A stretch of 11,783 nt of DNA. Source: Clostridiales bacterium. Lineage in GTDB: Bacteria > Bacillota > Clostridia > Lachnospirales > Lachnospiraceae. Shown here piece by piece: positions 7,826-11,783 of the stretch. The notes beneath the pieces are model-generated. The model worked only from the letters and a program-made list of their open reading frames with translations. It did no database searches and was not told the origin of the DNA. The position numbers were made by a program, and so were the translations under genes. Position 1 is the stretch's first letter. Each line of letters begins with the position of its first letter. Where the stretch lies: the NCBI GenBank assembly GCA_021203285.1, contig JAJQBM010000283.1, positions 1 to 11,783 on the forward strand, in the 5' to 3' direction.

Positions 7826-8590
7826 ATGCTGAAGCTTGCGATATACGGAAAAGGCGGGATCGGGAAATCCACCACCACGGCAAATCTGGCGGCGGCTTTT
7901 GCCACGCTCGGGAAAAAAGTGATTCAGATCGGCTGCGACCCGAAGGCTGACTCGACGATCAATCTGCTGGGCGGGGAGCCGATGCTTCCGGTCATGAATT
8001 ATATCCGCGACCACGATGAGGAGCCGGAGCAGCTTTCGGATATCGCGCGGAAGGGATTCGGGGGCGTGCTCTGCATCGAGACCGGCGGGCCGACGCCGGG
8101 ACTCGGCTGTGCAGGGCGCGGGATTATCACAACCTTCAGCCTTCTGGAGGAGCTGGAGTTGTTTGAGACATGCAAACCGGATGTCGTGCTCTACGATGTC
8201 CTCGGCGATGTGGTCTGCGGCGGCTTTGCCGCGCCGATCCGCGAGGGGTACGCGGAGCACATTCTGATTGTGACCTCCGGGGAAAAGATGGCGCTGTATG
8301 CCGCCAACAATATATATACGGCGGTGCAGAATTTTGAAGACCGCGGTTACGCGTCGGTGAAGGGGATTATCCTGAACCGGCGGAATGTGGAAAACGAGTA
8401 TGAGAAAGTCGCTGCGTTTGCCGGGGAGCGCGGACTTGAGATCATCGCGGATATTCCGCGAAGTCCGGATATCACCCGCTATGAGGACCGGGGGATGACG
8501 GTGATCGAGGGGGATGCGTTGCTGCCCGTCAGCCGGATTTATCTGGATTTGGCGGAAAAACTGCTGAAGGAAGAACATAAAGAGATATGA
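7826..8590 (+). CDS. NifH-like nitrogenase-superfamily reductase, module 2
   Basis: A second ATP-dependent iron protein, 254 aa. The P-loop GKGGIGKST (8-16), GCDPKADST (36-44), Cys95 (GLGCAGRG), Arg98 and Cys131 ([11 protein letters not shown]) are all intact. It is clearly paralogous to the module 1 reductase. It differs between switch I and the first cysteine (a longer acidic segment near 61-72) and in the C-terminal quarter ([18 protein letters not shown]), which is closer to ordinary NifH. The start is supported by AAAGGA at 7809-7814, with a somewhat long 11-nt spacing. A 39-bp AT-rich gap separates it from K1, the widest gap after hydF, and could hold a weak internal promoter, though I see no convincing one. 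Its stop overlaps the D2 start (8587-8590). It presumably feeds the D2/K2 complex. Confidence 0.93.
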   Translation: MLKLAIYGKGGIGKSTTTANLAAAFATLGKKVIQIGCDPKADSTINLLGGEPMLPVMNYIRDHDEEPEQLSDIARKGFGGVLCIETGGPTPGLGCAGRGIITTFSLLEELELFETCKPDVVLYDVLGDVVCGGFAAPIREGYAEHILIVTSGEKMALYAANNIYTAVQNFEDRGYASVKGIILNRRNVENEYEKVAAFAGERGLEIIADIPRSPDITRYEDRGMTVIEGDALLPVSRIYLDLAEKLLKEEHKEI

Positions 8591-9867
8591 AACAGGATGT
8601 CTACTTCATCACCGCGGCGGAGCTTGCCGCGCAGGGAAAAGAAAATATTCCGGACGAGCTGAAGTCGTCGAAGCATCTGATCTACAGCTCCCCAGCCACA
8701 CTGGCGTTCAACTCGCCGGGAGCGCAGGGCTTCGGCGTAAAGCGCGCCGGACTGGCGATACCGGGTTCCGTGATGCTTCTGGTCGCGCCGGGCTGCTGCG
8801 GGAGAAACACGATGATGCTGGATCAGATCGGCGGATACGGAGACCGCTTTTTTTATCTTCTGCAGGATGAGACGGACATTGTGACCGGACGCCACTTAAA
8901 CCGGATCCCCCATGCGGTGAAGGAGGTGGCGGATTCTCTGGAGGAGAAACCCACCGCGGTCATGATCTGCATCTCCTGCGTGGATGCCCTGCTCGGCACG
9001 GACATGGAGCGGGTCTGCCAAAAGGCGTCGGAATATGCGGGGGTGCCGGTTCTGCCGTGCTATATGTATGCGCTGACCCGCGAGGGCCGCGTGCCGCCGA
9101 TGACCTCGGTGCGCAAGACGGTCTATGCCCTCCTTGAAAAGCGGGAGAGGAAAAAACGGGCGGTGAATCTTCTCGGAGAATTTGCCCCGTATGACGACGG
9201 ATGCGAGCTCTATGAGATTCTGGAGCATCTGGGGATCAATATCGTCCGGGAAATTTCGTGCTGCCGGGATTTTGAGGAGTATCTGTCGATGGCGGAGGCG
9301 AATTTTAACATTGTCCTGAATCCGGAGAGCCGGTTGGCCGCAGAAGATTTCCGGAAACGGCTGGGTATTCCGTTTCTGGAGATGACGCGCGTCTACCAGA
9401 TCGACAAGATCAGAAAACAGTATGAGCTGCTGGGTACGGCTCTCGGCGTGAAGATTGATGATTCTGACTATTACGAGGAGGCGCTGCAGGCAGTAAAGGA
9501 TTTCGGTGCATCCCGACCGAAGACTACCTTCGCGGTGGGGGAGTGGATGAACGGAGATCCGTTTGAGCTGTCGCTTGCGCTGCTTCGCTACGGGCATTCG
9601 GTATCGGAGATTTACGGGACGGTCACGGATATGAATTTCATCTATATCCGTAAGATTGCAGCGCTCAGCCCGGACACGAAAATTTATACCAATCTGTCCC
9701 CGACCATGCTCAATTATAACTGCGGCACGGGCGCGGCGGATATCACCATCGGGCAAGACGCGGCATTCTACCATCCGGGCAGCCCGAATGTGTCGTGGAA
9801 CGCGGAGCGAAAACCGTTCGGATACGCGGGGCTGCGGGATTTGTTCAGGGAGATCGGTCGAGTATGA
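8587..9867 (+). CDS. Nitrogenase component 1-like subunit, module 2 (NifD/NifK-like, D2)
   Basis: A 426-aa nitrogenase component 1 superfamily protein, paralogous to D1. Both carry CRDFE(D/E)YL(A/S)MAEA and a similar course through the C-terminal half. Cysteines able to bind a cluster are Cys70 and Cys71 (APGCCGRN) and Cys128 and Cys131 ([13 protein letters not shown]). Cys70/71 and Cys131 fit the second and third P-cluster positions. At the first position the sequence reads NSPGA (42-46), a serine instead of cysteine. LLGTD near 135-139 recalls the IGDD turn after the third cysteine in NifD/NifK. It lacks the CxxC tail of D1. Both ends are ATGA overlaps (8587-8590 and 9864-9867), so H2, D2 and K2 are likely made in fixed proportion. 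Function beyond superfamily membership is unknown. Confidence 0.88.
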   Translation: MKQDVYFITAAELAAQGKENIPDELKSSKHLIYSSPATLAFNSPGAQGFGVKRAGLAIPGSVMLLVAPGCCGRNTMMLDQIGGYGDRFFYLLQDETDIVTGRHLNRIPHAVKEVADSLEEKPTAVMICISCVDALLGTDMERVCQKASEYAGVPVLPCYMYALTREGRVPPMTSVRKTVYALLEKRERKKRAVNLLGEFAPYDDGCELYEILEHLGINIVREISCCRDFEEYLSMAEANFNIVLNPESRLAAEDFRKRLGIPFLEMTRVYQIDKIRKQYELLGTALGVKIDDSDYYEEALQAVKDFGASRPKTTFAVGEWMNGDPFELSLALLRYGHSVSEIYGTVTDMNFIYIRKIAALSPDTKIYTNLSPTMLNYNCGTGAADITIGQDAAFYHPGSPNVSWNAERKPFGYAGLRDLFREIGRV

Positions 9868-10973
9868 AAGGATTATTAAAATATTTATCCCCCTTCGCTC
9901 CGGATCAGTCCGGCGCGGTATCGGTTTTATATGAGCTGGGCGGCATCATCGTAATCTGTGACGCCGGCGGCTGCACCGGAAATATCTGCGGCTTTGACGA
10001 GCCGCGGTGGTTTGAGAAAAAGAGTGCGCTGTTTTCCGCGGGACTGCGCGATATGGATGCGATTCTCGGCCGGGATGACCGTCTGGTGGAAAAGCTGGAT
10101 GATGCGGCGAGGCATCTGGACGCAAAGTTTATCGCGCTGGTGGGGACGCCGGTTCCCGCGGTGATCGCGACAGATTTTCGCGCGCTGAAGCGGATGGCGG
10201 AGAAGAAAACCGGCCTGCCGGTGATCACGCTGGAATGCACCGGAACGCATTTGTATGATCGCGGCGCGTCGGATGCCTATCTGTCTCTGTTTCAGACATT
10301 TGCGAAAAAGGATGCGAGGAAGGATCCGGATGCCGTCGGTGTTCTCGGCGTCAACCCGTTGGATGCCGGCATGCTGCACGCGGACTGTATTCTCAGGAAA
10401 AAGCTGAATGATGAGGGATACGCACGGGTGTATTGTTACGGCATGGATTCCGATTCTGAGAAAACGGGGGAGAAAGGAAGCGGATTCCCTGCTCTTACAA
10501 TGATTGAGCAGGCAGGAAGCGTTGCAAAAAATATCGTGCTTGCGCCGTCGGGGATGAGAGCGGCAGAGTATTTGCAAAAGATATACGGCACTCCATACGA
10601 GACGGCATATCCGCTGCTCTCGGAAGAATTCAGGAGAAGGCTGCGGAGCCTGGCGGGAAAACGCGTGCTGATCGTCCCTCAGCAGATCGCGGCGAATGAG
10701 ATCCGGCGGGAAATCGCGGCGGATTCTGCCGTAAACCGGGAAAAAATCGTCTGCGGCACATGGTTTATGCAGGTGCCGGAGCTTAAGGAGGCGCAGGATG
10801 TGACATTTGAGCGGGAGGAGGAATTTGTCTCCTTTGCTGAGAACGGAGCGTTCGATGCCATCGTCGCGGATGCCCGGTTTCACCGGGCGTTGCGGGGATG
10901 GAAGGGTGAATTTGCGGAATGCCCGCATTTTGCGGTGTCGGGAACGCTGACAGGGGAAAGCGGTATCCTGTAA
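9864..10973 (+). CDS. Nitrogenase component 1-like subunit, module 2 (second subunit, K2)
   Basis: A 369-aa partner of D2. The frame is open upstream to 9795, but the ATG at 9864 overlaps the D2 stop and fits the K1 paralogue. Over the first ~104 residues it aligns with K1 without a gap (LYELGG at 22-27, DEPRW at 45-49, KFIALVG at 88-94). However, two of K1's three candidate cluster cysteines are replaced: Val19 and Ala99. Cys37 is kept, and extra cysteines appear at 32 and 42 (ICDAGGCTGNIC). A cluster held by D2/K2 would therefore need a different ligand set, perhaps one largely supplied by D2 as in the ChlN/ChlB type. The C-terminal part is shorter and more diverged than K1. A 24-bp gap leads to hypF. 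The role is unknown; it might be catalytic or a cofactor carrier in the manner of NifEN. Confidence 0.84.
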   Translation: MKGLLKYLSPFAPDQSGAVSVLYELGGIIVICDAGGCTGNICGFDEPRWFEKKSALFSAGLRDMDAILGRDDRLVEKLDDAARHLDAKFIALVGTPVPAVIATDFRALKRMAEKKTGLPVITLECTGTHLYDRGASDAYLSLFQTFAKKDARKDPDAVGVLGVNPLDAGMLHADCILRKKLNDEGYARVYCYGMDSDSEKTGEKGSGFPALTMIEQAGSVAKNIVLAPSGMRAAEYLQKIYGTPYETAYPLLSEEFRRRLRSLAGKRVLIVPQQIAANEIRREIAADSAVNREKIVCGTWFMQVPELKEAQDVTFEREEEFVSFAENGAFDAIVADARFHRALRGWKGEFAECPHFAVSGTLTGESGIL

Positions 10974-10997
10974 CATGAAGGATAAAGGTTGCTTGTG

Positions 10998-11780
10998 ATG
11001 AAAAAAAAGGACGGAGACGGCAAGAAAAATCACATAACAAGGCATATTCGTGTATACGGTATCGTTCAGGGCGTCGGCTTCCGCCCCTTTGTGAGCCGGA
11101 TTGCGGATCGAATCGGCGTGAGGGGGAGCGTGGCAAACAAGGGCTCCTATGTGGAGATCTTTGCGGCCGGGACGCAGGATCAGCAGGAGGCGTTTCTGTA
11201 TTCATTGGAGTACGAAGCTCCGGAGCGCTCGGCTATTTTAAAGATCGAAGCCGCAGACTGTGCGGATCGCGATTTTGATTCTTTTGATATCATTGAGAGC
11301 GAGCGGGAGACGGGGGATATTTTTGTCTCGCCGGACATAGCCACCTGCCCGAAGTGCAGGCAGGAGCTTTTCGACCCGGCGAACCGCCGGTATATGCATC
11401 CGTTTATCAACTGTACCGCCTGCGGGCCGCGGCTGACGATACTGGACGCCATGCCCTATGACCGGGAACGGACTAGCATGAAGAAATTCCCCATGTGTCC
11501 GGCGTGTGAGTTTGAATACACGCACGCCGAGACCCGGCGCTACGATGCGCAGCCGGTCTGCTGCAATGACTGCGGGCCGGAGGTCTATCTGACCGGCAGT
11601 TCAATACGGGGGCGGGAGGCCATTTCGGCGGCTCGCAGAGCCATCGCGGACGGAAAGATCGTCGCGGTCAAGGGCATCGGAGGGTTTCATCTGTGCTGCG
11701 ACGCGACAAACGAGGCGTCGGTGAGCCGTCTGCGGCAGTTAAAACGCAGCCCGGTCAAACCGTTTGCCGTGATGATGTAA
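10998..11780 (+). CDS. hypF: Carbamoyltransferase HypF, N-terminal third, ended by an in-frame TAA
   Basis: HypF makes the carbamoyl group that becomes the cyanide ligands of [NiFe] hydrogenase. Seen here are the acylphosphatase domain with VQGVGFRPFV (23-32, catalytic Arg29) and Asn47, and the double zinc-finger region: Cys117/120/139/142 and Cys167/170/189/192. The start of the YrdC-like domain follows (AVKGIGGFHLCCDA, then LRQLKRSPVKPFAVMM). Full HypF has about 750 residues; this frame stops at residue 260, inside a highly conserved stretch, at TAA 11778-11780. The window ends 3 bases later, so restart, frameshift or resumption cannot be judged. The ATG at 10998 has AAAGG at 10984-10988; an in-frame TTG at 10989 has AAGGA 6 nt upstream and is a possible alternative. 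It could be a pseudogene, a sequence error at a contig edge, or a truly truncated gene. Confidence 0.85.
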   Translation: MKKKDGDGKKNHITRHIRVYGIVQGVGFRPFVSRIADRIGVRGSVANKGSYVEIFAAGTQDQQEAFLYSLEYEAPERSAILKIEAADCADRDFDSFDIIESERETGDIFVSPDIATCPKCRQELFDPANRRYMHPFINCTACGPRLTILDAMPYDRERTSMKKFPMCPACEFEYTHAETRRYDAQPVCCNDCGPEVYLTGSSIRGREAISAARRAIADGKIVAVKGIGGFHLCCDATNEASVSRLRQLKRSPVKPFAVMM

Positions 11781-11783
11781 AAT

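Noticed and set aside
4491..10973. A true nitrogen-fixation (nifHDK) operon
   Set aside because: Subunits are too short (369-444 aa), the P-cluster cysteine sets are incomplete, and no nifB, nifE or nifN is present in the window.
4491..10973. Chlorophyll (ChlLNB/BchLNB) or F430 (CfbCD) biosynthesis
   Set aside because: No tetrapyrrole-pathway genes are nearby, the duplicated H-D-K layout does not fit either system, and a clostridial host makes chlorophyll or F430 synthesis improbable. Distant kinship remains.
1..11783. tRNA, rRNA, CRISPR array or transposase gene
   Set aside because: No cloverleaf-type sequence, no regularly spaced direct repeats and no transposase-like protein were seen. 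The only repeat-type structure is the palindrome at 3194-3265.

Overview
The window looks like chromosomal DNA of a moderately GC-rich, anaerobic Bacillota (class Clostridia, plausibly Lachnospiraceae). The grounds are a PolC-type replicative polymerase of the Gram-positive kind, a clostridial-style HydF, and good Shine-Dalgarno sites. No taxon can be fixed from sequence reading alone. All genes lie on the + strand. The window opens inside polC and ends 3 bases after a stop codon inside hypF, so both edges are partial.

Layout: (1) The last ~990 residues of DNA polymerase III PolC, ending at 2972. (2) A 322-bp non-coding gap (2973-3294). It holds a strong sigma-A-type promoter (TTGACA, 18 bp, TATACT), a ~140-nt leader that can fold into several stems and ends in an intrinsic terminator with a competing hairpin, and then a 72-bp near-perfect palindrome. 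(3) hydF (3295-4494), the GTPase/Fe-S scaffold of [FeFe]-hydrogenase maturation. (4) Two consecutive nitrogenase-superfamily modules, each with a NifH-like reductase and two NifD/K-like subunits: H1-D1-K1 (4491-7786) and H2-D2-K2 (7826-10973). (5) The N-terminal third of hypF ([NiFe]-hydrogenase carbamoyltransferase), interrupted by an in-frame TAA.

The genes from hydF onward look like one operon. Four junctions are ATGA start/stop overlaps (hydF/H1, D1/K1, H2/D2, D2/K2). The others are gaps of 9 bp (H1-D1), 39 bp (K1-H2) and 24 bp (K2-hypF). Both H proteins keep the P-loop, the switch regions and the two cysteines that hold the bridging [4Fe-4S] cluster, so they should be working ATP-dependent electron donors. 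The D/K subunits are short (369-444 aa) and keep only some of the cysteines expected for a P-cluster-type site, and the ligand set differs between modules. No nifB, nifE, nifN or other nitrogen-fixation gene is visible. True nitrogen fixation is therefore unlikely, and the substrate is unknown.

The most interesting point is the arrangement: two diverged nitrogenase-like complexes in tandem, translationally coupled to hydF and followed by hypF. I infer a two-complex reductase or metallocofactor-assembly system. What it reduces or builds cannot be read from the sequence.
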